From: SMWD01 sp964629475 | GTDB lineage: Bacteria; Pseudomonadota; Gammaproteobacteria; Steroidobacterales; GCA-2729495 | DNA length: 34,006 nt | Reading direction: 5' to 3' | NCBI GenBank assembly: GCA_964629475.1 | Contig: CAZVQW010000026.1 | Location: 1 to 34,006 of the forward strand | Shown here: piece after piece, positions 25,707-33,963 of the stretch | How positions within the stretch are numbered: the stretch's first letter is position 1 | Layout of the letters: each line of letters begins with the position of its first letter | Program-made: the position numbers and the translations under genes | The notes under the pieces: model-generated | Databases searched by the model: none | What the model was told of the DNA's origin: nothing | The model's input: only the letters and a program-made list of their open reading frames with translations

Positions 25707-26486
25707 ATGCTGCGAAATCTGATCAAGGGTTTGCTACTGGCTAACCTGTTGCTGTTCGCCTGGGGGCGCTGGATCATGGCACCGGAGGTAGCCGATCCAC
25801 GGGCTTTCGGAGATGAGACAGAGCCCCGGCTCGTGCTCGTCGAAAGCGCCCGGCGCACGGCCGGTGGGACTGTAAGCGACTCAGTGCAGGGCGATGTCAG
25901 CTGTTTCCGGCTCGGTCCGTTTGCCTCTGCGGATGCCGCTGCAGTGGTCAGTAGTCGATTGTCGGCACGCGGTTTGTCGGTTAACCGCACGACGGAGTCG
26001 GGACGAATCTGGGTCGGGCACTGGGTTCAGTTACTCGATCTGCCGAGCCTGGAAGCCGCCAATCGGGCTGTGTCTGTGCTGGTCGGTGGCGGTATCAGTG
26101 ATGCTTATATATCGGGACGTGAACCAACCGTCGATGTTTCACTCGGCGTGTTTCGCAGTCGTGCCGGCGCCGATGACGTGATCCGGGTCGCGCGTGATCT
26201 CGGCTATGTGGCTGTCGCGCTGGATCGATTCCGCGATGGTGTTGAATACTGGGTCGAGATCGAAATGTCGGGCGCTCAGCCGCCTGATCTTGCTGATCTG
26301 CAGCGTGGCGAGGCACAGATCATCCGGATCGAGGAGCGTGCATGTCAGTCGGCTTCGTCCATTGCCCTGAGCAACGATATTTTGGGTGAAGATAGTTTGG
26401 CCGAAGATGGCGATGGAGCCGATGATTCACTAGAATCCCCGGCTCGGGAAAATGGTTCGCGCGAACCGTCGACGTTGCCGGAATAG
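25707..26486 (+). CDS. SPOR-domain protein downstream of coaX
   Basis: A 259-residue protein with an N-terminal transmembrane or signal-anchor segment (about 8-24, GLLLANLLLFAWGRWIM) and a central SPOR-like repeat (CFRLGPFASADAAAVVSSRLSARGL and GRIWVGHWVQLLDLPSLEAAN), which in other proteins binds denuded septal peptidoglycan. A second similar half follows (SLGVFRSRAGADDVIRVARDLGY). The C-terminal roughly 45 residues are acidic and low complexity. It starts directly after the coaX stop. Unusually, its last codons and TAG stop (26477-26486) are the first ten bases of tRNA-Thr, so coding and tRNA sequence are shared. The division-site role is inferred from the domain. Confidence 0.85.
   Translation: MLRNLIKGLLLANLLLFAWGRWIMAPEVADPRAFGDETEPRLVLVESARRTAGGTVSDSVQGDVSCFRLGPFASADAAAVVSSRLSARGLSVNRTTESGRIWVGHWVQLLDLPSLEAANRAVSVLVGGGISDAYISGREPTVDVSLGVFRSRAGADDVIRVARDLGYVAVALDRFRDGVEYWVEIEMSGAQPPDLADLQRGEAQIIRIEERACQSASSIALSNDILGEDSLAEDGDGADDSLESPARENGSREPSTLPE
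26431..26436 (+). promoter_or_regulatory. Candidate intragenic -10 for tRNA-Thr
   Basis: TAGAAT (five of six consensus bases) lies in the 3' end of the SPOR gene, about 40 bases before the tRNA 5' end, and is followed by a GC-rich discriminator (CCCCGGCTCGGG). The best 17-base-spaced -35 is TGGCGA, which is weak. If used, it would let the tRNA be transcribed independently of birA-coaX-SPOR. Confidence 0.3.
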
Positions 26487-26552
26487 CTCAACTGGTAGAG
26501 CAACGGTTTTGTAAACCGTAGGTTGGGGGTTCAAGTCCCTCTTCCGGCACCA
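26477..26552 (+). tRNA. tRNA-Thr(UGU)
   Basis: A 76-base tRNA with acceptor arms GCCGGAA and TTCCGGC, a D-arm around AGCTCAACTGGTAGAGC, anticodon stem ACGGT/ACCGT with loop TTTGTAA (anticodon TGT), T-arm GGGGGTTCAAGTCCC type, and an encoded CCA. It is the counterpart of E. coli thrU, which normally sits next to tyrU. Here the next tRNA is almost 6.8 kb away, beyond an RND operon. The first ten bases overlap the SPOR coding sequence. Confidence 0.96.
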
Positions 26553-26618
26553 TTCCGGAGGTCGGTTCGGCCGTATTATCTTGGCTAATCTTATTTGCGG
26601 TCGCTGGCGGTCGCCATC

Positions 26619-28991
26619 ATGACTCTGAAACAAACACTAATTATTTTGCTTGTAAGCCTGGTTGGTGTCGGGCTCAATGCATGGTCGGCAAACGACTGGA
26701 CGACAATTGGCATCATCAATGACGGGCCGCGATCACGTTCGCTGATTCCGCTGGACAGCATCGAGACTGAGGTCGCGGCTTTGACAGCCGGCGAGTTCGA
26801 TGTCCGCTTCCCCGACGACAAACGCCTCGAGGGTGACTGGACACTGGTCGGTGCGCAGCGAGTGTTTGATCGGCAATTGGCTGATCCTGCGATTGATATC
26901 ATTATTTGTCTCGGGGTCATGACCTGCCATGTCGCCGGCCGTCATCCCGATTTGACCAAGCCGGTTATCGCATCAATCGTAATTGATCCATCATTGCAGA
27001 GTTTTCCATTTACCGGCGGCACCAGTGGTCAGAAGAATCTGGTCTACGTAGCGAATCTGCACAGCATCGATGACGACATGCGGGCCTTCAAGAATGCAGT
27101 ACCGCTCGGCACAGTCGCAATACTCGCCGACGCTGCCTTGTTTCAGGCGTTTTCATCAGTTCTGCAGTCGAAGATGGAGCAGCTGGCCGACGATCTGGAT
27201 CTGAAGATTGTGCCGATACTGGTGCAGGATTCCCTGTTGGCGGCGATCGAGACTATACCGTCCGATGTCGATGCGGTTTACGTTACGCCGCTGCTGCGGT
27301 TCGGTGATGCCAGCATACGTGCGCTGGCCGGCGCGCTGATTGATCGCAAGCTCAAGAGTTTTTCACTGTTCGGCGTGACCGAGGTGGAAGACGGCTTGTT
27401 GATGTCCAATGGCGGGCGGGCAGAAGATGTCTTGCGTGTCACGCGCCGCCTCGCGCTGAATGTGCAGCGCATCCTGCTCGGTGAACGCCCCGAGGATATG
27501 CCGGTGTATCTGCAGGAGAGCCGCCGGTTGGCGATTAACATGACGACGGCGGCGGCGATTGGTTTCTCGCCCCGTTATGCTGTGTTGGCCGATGCTGAGC
27601 AAATTGCCGTCAGTGAGATTGTCGAAGGTGAATCGCTGGCGTTACTGGATGCCATGCTCGAGGCTGTCAATGCAAATCTGAACCTCAAGGTCGCATCTTT
27701 CGACCCGTTGCTTGCCGATGAGGAGCGCCGAAGTTCTCGCAGTCAGCTATTGCCGCAATTTGATCTCGGTGCGGGCTGGCAGAAGATTAATAAGGATCGC
27801 GCGTTGGGAGCGCTGTCGCCTGCAGAATCGACCGATGTCGAAGCCAGCGCAAACCAGCTGATTTATTCCGATAACGCATGGGCCGGTTTTCGGATTGCGG
27901 AATTCTTGCAGGATGCCAGCAACGAGAATTATCGGGCCGCGGTGCTCGATACATTGAAGGTATCAGGGCAGTTGTATCTGAATCTGCTGCGTACGTTGTC
28001 GCTGGAGGGTGTGCAGAGGTCCAACCTCGAAGTGACGCGAACGAATCTCGAGCTGGCGCGCATTCGTGAATCGATCGGCTTTTCCGGGCGGGCGGATGTC
28101 CTGCGTTGGGAAACTCAGATTGCACGGGACCGGCGCAACCTGATCGATGCCGAGGCCGTACGCCGGCAGGCCGAAGATCGATTGAACCAGGTGTTGAATC
28201 GTCCGCTGAAAACGGCGATCAAGCCAACTGATGCCAGCGTCAAGTCAGCGTTGGCGGTGTTCGGTCAGCCGCAGTTCCTGGCATTAATCGATAACGCTTT
28301 GACATGGGAGGCTTTTCAGGACTTTTCTGTCGAGCGCGGCCTGGAAATGGCGCCCGAGGTGGCAAGCGCCGGTCATGTCATCAGTGCGGGGGAGCGTCAG
28401 GTCACGGCTGCACGCCGTCGTTACTGGGTGCCGGATATCGGCGCGACGGCAACCGGTCGGCACAATCTCGACCGTTCGATTGTCGACAGTGGTTTTCCGA
28501 TCGACAATATCGACAAGAATTCGTGGGAAATTGGCGTGCGTGCGGCATTACCGATTTTCAGCGGCGGCGCATTGCGTGCGGACCTGAATCGCTCGCGTTA
28601 CGAATTACATCAGGCCCGCCAGAGAGAATCGGCGATCGCGCAGGAAGTCGAGACACGTATCCGCCTGTCGATGGAGCAGGCCGGTAGTTCTTTTTCGGGT
28701 ATCGAGCTGGCTGATGCGGCAGCGGCCGCGTCGGCTGAAAACCTGAGTATCGTGACTGACTCGTATTCCAAGGGAGCCAGAACCGTTACCGACCTGATCG
28801 ATGCGCAAAACGCGGCACTCGGTTCCGAGCTTGCGGCGGCGGAGGCGAAATACCTGTATCTCGGCGATATTCTCGAGGTGCTGCGGGCCACCGGGGATTT
28901 CTCGCTGCTGCTCGATCCGGGTTACGCTGGCGATTGGTACCAGGACGTACAGGCCTATCTCCGTGCACGCGGCCTGATGGTGGTGCATTGA
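26619..28991 (+). CDS. Fusion: periplasmic ABC substrate-binding-like domain plus TolC-family outer-membrane channel
   Basis: A 790-residue secreted protein (signal peptide about 1-24, ending NAWSA). Residues about 25-335 resemble the ABC_sub_bind/TrpX-type periplasmic binding fold: an opening TIGIINDGP strand, IDIIICLG, KPVIASIV, VDAVYVTPLL, and the closing RRLAINMTTAAAIGFSPRYAVLADAEQI block diagnostic of that family. From about 340 the sequence is an outer-membrane efflux protein: long amphipathic helices (LEVTRTNLELARIRESIGFSG, GRADVLRWETQIARDRRNL), strand PIFSGGALRADLNRSRYEL, and SYSKGARTVTDLIDAQNAAL. ATG 26619 gives a proper signal peptide and is preferred to TTG 26595. The adaptor and RND pump genes follow. 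No ABC permease or ATPase is nearby, so the binding domain may act as a ligand sensor or loader for the efflux pump. Confidence 0.85.
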   Translation: MTLKQTLIILLVSLVGVGLNAWSANDWTTIGIINDGPRSRSLIPLDSIETEVAALTAGEFDVRFPDDKRLEGDWTLVGAQRVFDRQLADPAIDIIICLGVMTCHVAGRHPDLTKPVIASIVIDPSLQSFPFTGGTSGQKNLVYVANLHSIDDDMRAFKNAVPLGTVAILADAALFQAFSSVLQSKMEQLADDLDLKIVPILVQDSLLAAIETIPSDVDAVYVTPLLRFGDASIRALAGALIDRKLKSFSLFGVTEVEDGLLMSNGGRAEDVLRVTRRLALNVQRILLGERPEDMPVYLQESRRLAINMTTAAAIGFSPRYAVLADAEQIAVSEIVEGESLALLDAMLEAVNANLNLKVASFDPLLADEERRSSRSQLLPQFDLGAGWQKINKDRALGALSPAESTDVEASANQLIYSDNAWAGFRIAEFLQDASNENYRAAVLDTLKVSGQLYLNLLRTLSLEGVQRSNLEVTRTNLELARIRESIGFSGRADVLRWETQIARDRRNLIDAEAVRRQAEDRLNQVLNRPLKTAIKPTDASVKSALAVFGQPQFLALIDNALTWEAFQDFSVERGLEMAPEVASAGHVISAGERQVTAARRRYWVPDIGATATGRHNLDRSIVDSGFPIDNIDKNSWEIGVRAALPIFSGGALRADLNRSRYELHQARQRESAIAQEVETRIRLSMEQAGSSFSGIELADAAAAASAENLSIVTDSYSKGARTVTDLIDAQNAALGSELAAAEAKYLYLGDILEVLRATGDFSLLLDPGYAGDWYQDVQAYLRARGLMVVH

Positions 28992-29046
28992 ACACCATGG
29001 ACGGGAACACAATGGTCAGGAACAAGACAGCGGGACGGGCTGATCG

Positions 29047-30147
29047 ATGAAGCGAAACGTGAAGCCGGCAACAGCGGTTGCCGTGATACTCGGCTTGTTC
29101 GGACTCGCCGGATGCGAACAGCAGCCGGACACTGAAGCGCCGCTCATCAGGCCGGTACGCTTCGTCGAGGTCATGCCGGCGAGCGAGGCACGCAATCGGG
29201 TATTTTCCGGCGTTGCCAAGGCTGCTTTCGAGGCCGAGCTGAGTTTCAAGGTGCCGGGCACGATCACGTCCCTCAACGTTGCTGTTGGTGACAACGTTGC
29301 AGCCGGGCAACGCATCGCTCGTCTCGATCCGGCTGACTTCCAGGTCCAATTGCTCGAAGCCGAAGCGCAGTTGCAGCGGGCACGTGCCGAATTGCGCAAT
29401 GCTCGTGCAAATTTCGATCGCGCGCGCGAGCTTTATGAAAACCGCAATGTCTCGAAAAGCGACCTCGATAGAGCCCGCGCTGCCTCGGAATCCGCCGGCG
29501 CGTTACTGCGTGCAGCGGAGCAGCAACTGGAACGTGTCCGTCTGCAATTATCGTACACGGAACTCAAGGCGCCGCAGGCTTGCAAGATTGCCAACCGCTA
29601 TGTCGAGGCGAACCATAATGTCTCCGCGGGGCAATCTATCGTCCGCGTAAATTGTGGTGAGTGTGCAGAGATAACCATCGATGTCCCAAGTGCCTGGATC
29701 GGCAGATTGTCGCAAGGTGTCGAGGCGACGGTGAGTATTCCGGCACTGAATATGGGCAATATCAAGGCGGTCGTATCGGAAATTGGTGTTACGACGGCGC
29801 GTGGTGGTTCGGCGTATGCCGTTACCGTGGTTCTCAGCGATGCCTGCGACGATGTCCGCTCTGGCATGGCGGCCGAAGTTGAAATCAATATGCCCGGCCT
29901 GATGCCCGACGGGATCGTGATCCCGTATGTCTCGGTTGGTGAGGACCGCGACGGACATTACGTGTTTGTACTCGAACCCGGAGACGATGGCGTATTTGTC
30001 GCACGGCGTCGAACGATCGACATCAACATCGTGCCAAACCCCGAAGGCATGCAGGTGCGTGACGGGCTGCAGCAGGGCGAGCTGATTGCGACGGCCGGTG
30101 TGCGGCGGCTCGCCGACGGTCAGGTTGTCACGTTACTGCGGAATTGA
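29047..30147 (+). CDS. RND efflux periplasmic adaptor (membrane fusion) lipoprotein
   Basis: A 366-residue HlyD/AcrA-type adaptor. The signal peptide ends in lipobox LAGC, with the cysteine at about residue 23, so it is anchored by lipid. A lipoyl half-motif (FKVPGTITSLNVAVGDNVAAGQRIARLD) is followed by a coiled-coil hairpin (about 100-165: EAEAQLQRARAELRNARANFDRA and the return helix), the second lipoyl half (YTELKAPQACKIANRYVEANHNVSAGQ), a beta barrel and a membrane-proximal domain. It bridges the RND pump to the outer-membrane channel. Fifty-five bases separate it from the TolC fusion. The RND ATG lies 13 bases after its stop. Confidence 0.93.
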   Translation: MKRNVKPATAVAVILGLFGLAGCEQQPDTEAPLIRPVRFVEVMPASEARNRVFSGVAKAAFEAELSFKVPGTITSLNVAVGDNVAAGQRIARLDPADFQVQLLEAEAQLQRARAELRNARANFDRARELYENRNVSKSDLDRARAASESAGALLRAAEQQLERVRLQLSYTELKAPQACKIANRYVEANHNVSAGQSIVRVNCGECAEITIDVPSAWIGRLSQGVEATVSIPALNMGNIKAVVSEIGVTTARGGSAYAVTVVLSDACDDVRSGMAAEVEINMPGLMPDGIVIPYVSVGEDRDGHYVFVLEPGDDGVFVARRRTIDINIVPNPEGMQVRDGLQQGELIATAGVRRLADGQVVTLLRN

Positions 30148-30160
30148 ACGAGCAGGCGCG

Positions 30161-33100
30161 ATGGAATTAACCCGTTTCGCAATCGAGAAGAACCGGATTT
30201 TTGTTGCGGTGCTTGTTGCTTTCCTGTTGTCGGGTATTTATTCGTACCTCGGCATGCCCCGCGCCGAAGATCCGGGTTTTATTATTCGCACGGCGCTAGT
30301 ACAGACTACGTTTCCCGGTGCCAGTCCCGAGCGTGTCGAAATGCTGGTGACCGACAAGCTCGAGAAGGTCATTCAGGCAATCCCGGAGCTCGATTTTGTC
30401 AGCAGCCAGTCCAAGGCCGGCTTATCGCTGATCTACGTCAACGTGCGTGAGGAATACACGGACATGCGGCCAATCTGGGACAGCCTGCGGCGTAAGGTCG
30501 AGCGTGCCAGAATCGAATTGCCGGACGGCATCATCGGTCCGCTCGTTAACGACGAATTTGGTGATGTATTCGGGTCACTCTTAGCTATTACCGGTGATGG
30601 CTTTAGCTATCGCGAGCTCAGGGAAATGGCCGACGAGGTGCGCGACGAGCTGCTGTTGATCGACTCTGTCACCAAGGTTGAAATTACCGGCGCACAGGCG
30701 GAACGTGTGTTCGTCATCTTCGACAATGCACGTCTCGCAGAGCTGGGTTTGTCGCCAATACAATTGCAGGCTGCATTGCAGGAACGCAATATCGTCTTGC
30801 CAGGTGGTGATGTGACGACCGAATTCGAGAAAGTCGTCATGGAGCCGACCGGGAATTTCGAATCACTCGAAGAGTTACGCCGCGCGATCATCAGTGTGCC
30901 GGGCAGCGACGCGATGCTGCATGTCGAGGACGTGCTGTCGATCGAACGTGGTTACGTGGATCCGCCGGAAGTCATCGTGCGCTATAACGGCGAGCCGGCA
31001 TTGATTCTCGGCGTATCGTTACGTGAGGGTGGCAACATCCTGCAGCTTGGCGCCGGCATCAACGATGTTCTCGACCGTGCACGGCGCGTCTATCCGGTTG
31101 GCGTCGACTTCGATTTGCTGAATTTTCAACCGGCCGACGTCGAGCGCAAGATCAACTCGTTCGTTCGCAACCTGTTACAGGCAATCGCATTCGTTGCGCT
31201 GATCATGTTGCTGTTCATGGGCATACGGACCGGTCTGATCGTCGCAAGCCTGATTCCGGTGACCATCCTCACGTCATTCATGATCATGTCGGTGTTTGAT
31301 ATCGGGCTCGATCAGATGTCGCTGGCGGCACTGATTATTGCGCTCGGCATGCTCGTCGATAACGCAATCGTCATGTCCGAATCGATTCTGGTGCAAACCG
31401 GGCAAGGCAAGCCTGTTCAGCAGGCCGCAATCGATTCGGCCCTGGAGCTGCGGCTCCCGCTGCTGACGTCGTCGCTGACGACCTCGGCAGCATTCCTGCC
31501 GATTTTCCTGTCGCAGTCGAACACAGGTGAATATACGGCGCCGATTTTCAAGGTCGTAACGATCACGCTGCTGTGTTCGTGGGTCATGTCGCTGACGCTG
31601 ATACCCGTGCTGTGCGTATTGTTTCTGCGTGTTAGCCAGAGCAGTGACCAGAGTAGCTCACGCGAGGCCGCCTGGAAGAATTCTTTCACGGACGCATTTA
31701 ATCGTTTCTACACGACGAGTCTGTTGCTCGTATTACGTCACCGGGCCATTACACTGACAATCGTTGCCCTTGTATTCTTCGCGGCCATCCGGGGCATGGC
31801 GTATGTGCCGGCAATTTTCTATCCGCCGAACGACCGGGCAACGTTTACAGTTGAGATTGATTTGCCGTTCGGCTCGCCGATCGAGCGCACTGCAAAAGTC
31901 ACCGCGGCGGTCGAGTCATTCATCGCCGAGTCGCTGCCACCCGCTGGTAACGATCAGGACGGTATCGTGAACTGGGGTAGTTTTATCGGTCAGGGTCCGC
32001 CGCGGTTCATGTTGTCCCTCGATCAAAAGCAACGTAGTCCGAATTACGCCTATATCCTTGCAAACCTGAACGCACCGCCGTTGCTAGGGCCGGAGTTGTT
32101 TGGCTCGATAGAGGGATTCGTTGCCGAGCGGTTTCCCGATGCGAACGTGACCGTCAGGCATCTGCCGCTCGGTCCGCCGGCCTGGCCACCGCTGGCGATC
32201 AGGATTTCCGGGCGTGATATTAACGAGGTCTTCAAAATCGTAGAGCAGGTCAAGGCCAGGTTGCGTGAAGTACCCGGCGCCCGACAGATTACCGATAGCT
32301 GGGGGCCGCGCAGTAAAAAGGTTGTGATCGAGATCGACGAGACTCGCGCAAGCCTGGCAGGCATCACGAACCGTGATGTCGCGGTCTCGATGCAGACCTA
32401 CCTGACCGGACTCGCAACGACCGAATACCGCGAGGATGATGAATTGATTCCGGTTGTGCTGCGTTCACGCGCGGATCAGCGCACGGATCCGGCGCGGATC
32501 GCGACCATGAATGTCTACTCGCAGTTAACCGGCCGCTCCGTGCCGCTGAGCCAGGTGGCCTATCCCAGGATGGTCTGGCAGCCGGGCGTCATCGAGCGTC
32601 GTAATCGGTTGCGGACCGTGTCTGTCGAGGCATTGCTCGAACCCGGTTATACCGCTGCCGATGTCAACCGCGTGATGCAGCCATGGCTGGATGCACAGCA
32701 GGCCGGCTGGTCATTCGGTTACAACTGGGAGTTTGGTGGTGAGGCCGAGACTTCGGGTAAGGCGAATGCGTCGATTGGCGTCAAGGTCCCGATTGCGGCA
32801 TTAATTATTGCCTTGTTGCTCGTCGCGCAATTCAATTCGCTACGCCGTCCGATCATTATTCTATTGACGATTCCTCTTGCGTTAATCGGCGTGGTTGTCG
32901 GCCTGCTGCTCATGCGTTCCTATTTTGGCTTTATGACATTGCTGGGAACCATCTCGCTGGCCGGCATCGTGATCAATAATGCCATCGTGTTGCTCGATCG
33001 TATCCGCATTGAGAGCGACGAGAATGGCCTGGACCCGGCCACCGCGATTCTGACGGCTGCCCGACGGCGCGCGCGGCCGATTCTACTGACAACGGCAACC

Positions 33101-33253
33101 ACCGTTGCAGGCCTGACGCCGCTGTGGCTGGGTGGCGGTCCGATGTGGGAGCCGATGGCGATCGCGATTATTTTCGGGCTGGTCTTTGCCACCGTCCTGA
33201 CGCTTGGCGTCGTTCCGGTGCTGTATTCGTTGTTCTACCGAGTTAAGTTCTAA
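30161..33253 (+). CDS. RND efflux transporter permease
   Basis: A 1030-residue proton-driven inner-membrane transporter with the full RND architecture: TM1 (about 12-30), a large periplasmic loop, six helices from about 335, a second periplasmic loop and the C-terminal helices (from about 880). The TM4 proton-relay aspartate is D400 in LGMLVDNAIVMSE. The neighbouring position, Asp in AcrB, is Asn401, as in other non-AcrB RND clades. The internal duplication is visible, for example SLIPVTILTSFMIM versus LTIPLALIGVVVGLLL. ATG 30161 follows GAGCAGG; an in-frame ATG at 30086 lies inside the adaptor gene. Substrates cannot be predicted from sequence alone. Confidence 0.95.
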   Translation: MELTRFAIEKNRIFVAVLVAFLLSGIYSYLGMPRAEDPGFIIRTALVQTTFPGASPERVEMLVTDKLEKVIQAIPELDFVSSQSKAGLSLIYVNVREEYTDMRPIWDSLRRKVERARIELPDGIIGPLVNDEFGDVFGSLLAITGDGFSYRELREMADEVRDELLLIDSVTKVEITGAQAERVFVIFDNARLAELGLSPIQLQAALQERNIVLPGGDVTTEFEKVVMEPTGNFESLEELRRAIISVPGSDAMLHVEDVLSIERGYVDPPEVIVRYNGEPALILGVSLREGGNILQLGAGINDVLDRARRVYPVGVDFDLLNFQPADVERKINSFVRNLLQAIAFVALIMLLFMGIRTGLIVASLIPVTILTSFMIMSVFDIGLDQMSLAALIIALGMLVDNAIVMSESILVQTGQGKPVQQAAIDSALELRLPLLTSSLTTSAAFLPIFLSQSNTGEYTAPIFKVVTITLLCSWVMSLTLIPVLCVLFLRVSQSSDQSSSREAAWKNSFTDAFNRFYTTSLLLVLRHRAITLTIVALVFFAAIRGMAYVPAIFYPPNDRATFTVEIDLPFGSPIERTAKVTAAVESFIAESLPPAGNDQDGIVNWGSFIGQGPPRFMLSLDQKQRSPNYAYILANLNAPPLLGPELFGSIEGFVAERFPDANVTVRHLPLGPPAWPPLAIRISGRDINEVFKIVEQVKARLREVPGARQITDSWGPRSKKVVIEIDETRASLAGITNRDVAVSMQTYLTGLATTEYREDDELIPVVLRSRADQRTDPARIATMNVYSQLTGRSVPLSQVAYPRMVWQPGVIERRNRLRTVSVEALLEPGYTAADVNRVMQPWLDAQQAGWSFGYNWEFGGEAETSGKANASIGVKVPIAALIIALLLVAQFNSLRRPIIILLTIPLALIGVVVGLLLMRSYFGFMTLLGTISLAGIVINNAIVLLDRIRIESDENGLDPATAILTAARRRARPILLTTATTVAGLTPLWLGGGPMWEPMAIAIIFGLVFATVLTLGVVPVLYSLFYRVKF

Positions 33254-33297
33254 ATGCCCCGGCTTTCCCGTTATTTACTCATCGGCATCGATTGCTG

Positions 33298-33326
33298 TTG
33301 ACACGGCGAATAACCGATCAGACAAT
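33298..33326 (+). promoter_or_regulatory. Sigma-70 promoter for the tRNA-Tyr transcript
   Basis: A perfect -35 TTGACA (33298-33303) is followed after 17 bases by GACAAT (33321-33326, four of six consensus). A GC-rich discriminator (GGCGGC...GCGTCCGC) separates it from the mature tRNA 5' end at 33344. This fits a stringently controlled stable RNA promoter, and is the best promoter in the window. It lies in the 90-base gap after the RND gene. Confidence 0.65.
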
Positions 33327-33343
33327 AGGCGGCTTGCGTCCGC

Positions 33344-33428
33344 GGAGGGGTACTCAAGCGGTCAACGAGGGCAGACTGTAAATCTGCTGGCTATGCCTAC
33401 GTAGGTTCGAATCCTACCCCCTCCACCA
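33344..33428 (+). tRNA. tRNA-Tyr(GUA)
   Basis: An 85-base class II tRNA. The acceptor arms are GGAGGGG and CCCCTCC, the anticodon stem is GCAGA/TCTGC with loop CTGTAAA (anticodon GTA), a long variable arm (TGGCTATGCCTAC region) leads to T-arm GTAGG/CCTAC around TTCGAAT, and CCA is encoded. It corresponds to E. coli tyrU in the tyrU-glyT-thrT-tufB array. Confidence 0.96.
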
Positions 33429-33669
33429 GATTCTTCGGAATAGGGTGGGGAAGTAGGATAACTAGTTGATTTACAATATTATTTCTGTGTGACGCGGAAA
33501 GCAGGGCGAAGATCCAATAGATAAATAAAGAGTCGCAAAAGAAACCAACGACGGCGACGGATAGGTCGTCGGTGTCTATTTTTGCGCTCGTTGAGTGTGG
33601 TGGAACCGTGCGCGTTGGGTGGCCGGGATTCTGCGAGTTACAGGTAATCAGGAGTTTTTTTGCCAGGTT
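33429..33669 (+). other. 241-base spacer between tRNA-Tyr and tRNA-Gly with a terminator-like hairpin
   Basis: I see no gene here. A stem formed by C46-A47 and C49-G53 of 335xx with C67-G71 and T73-G74 (33546-33553 with 33567-33574, one mismatch) is followed by TCTATTTTT (33575-33583). It resembles an imperfect intrinsic terminator. An AT-rich patch with TACAAT (33472-33477) lies earlier but lacks a -35. A small TTCG-capped hairpin (33430-33441) follows the tRNA-Tyr CCA and may be a processing site. Confidence 0.4.
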
Positions 33670-33743
33670 GCGGGTGTAGTTCAACGGTAGAACCTCAGCC
33701 TTCCAAGCTGATGATGTGGGTTCGATTCCCATCACCCGCTCCA
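33670..33743 (+). tRNA. tRNA-Gly(UCC)
   Basis: A 74-base tRNA with acceptor GCGGGTG/CACCCGC, anticodon stem TCAGC/GCTGA with loop CTTCCAA (anticodon TCC), T-arm around GGTTCGATTCC and encoded TCCA end. It is the glyT counterpart. Only nine bases separate it from tRNA-Thr, so the two are surely processed from one transcript. Confidence 0.96.
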
Positions 33744-33752
33744 GATAGAGCG

Positions 33753-33827
<75 letters not shown>

Positions 33828-33839
33828 TGGATTTGGCAG

Positions 33840-33859
33840 GTCGGACGGCGGCGTCCGGC
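33840..33859 (+). promoter_or_regulatory. Hairpin in the tuf leader
   Basis: GTCGGACG (33840-33847) and CGTCCGGC (33852-33859) pair into an 8-bp stem (one G-U) with loop GCGG, in the 136-base leader between tRNA-Thr and tuf. No T-run follows, so it is not a terminator. A role in tRNA processing or tuf mRNA control is speculative. Confidence 0.4.
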
Positions 33860-33963
33860 AGGTAAGAGAGAAATTTGGAAATTCGGCGTTCGCGCCGGAT
33901 CGTTAACCCGGTGGTTCACTGCAGACAAGTGGACGCCGGCACTTCGTAGGTCTGGAGAGGTCG

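Noticed and set aside
26430..26633. Minus-strand 67-codon frame with RDLNPQPTVYKTVALPVELF
   Set aside because: Antisense of tRNA-Thr(UGU), a common annotation artefact.
28997..29050. A 17-codon mini-ORF whose stop overlaps the adaptor lipoprotein ATG
   Set aside because: It has no ribosome-binding site and no recognisable peptide. The ATGA overlap could be chance in a 55-base gap.
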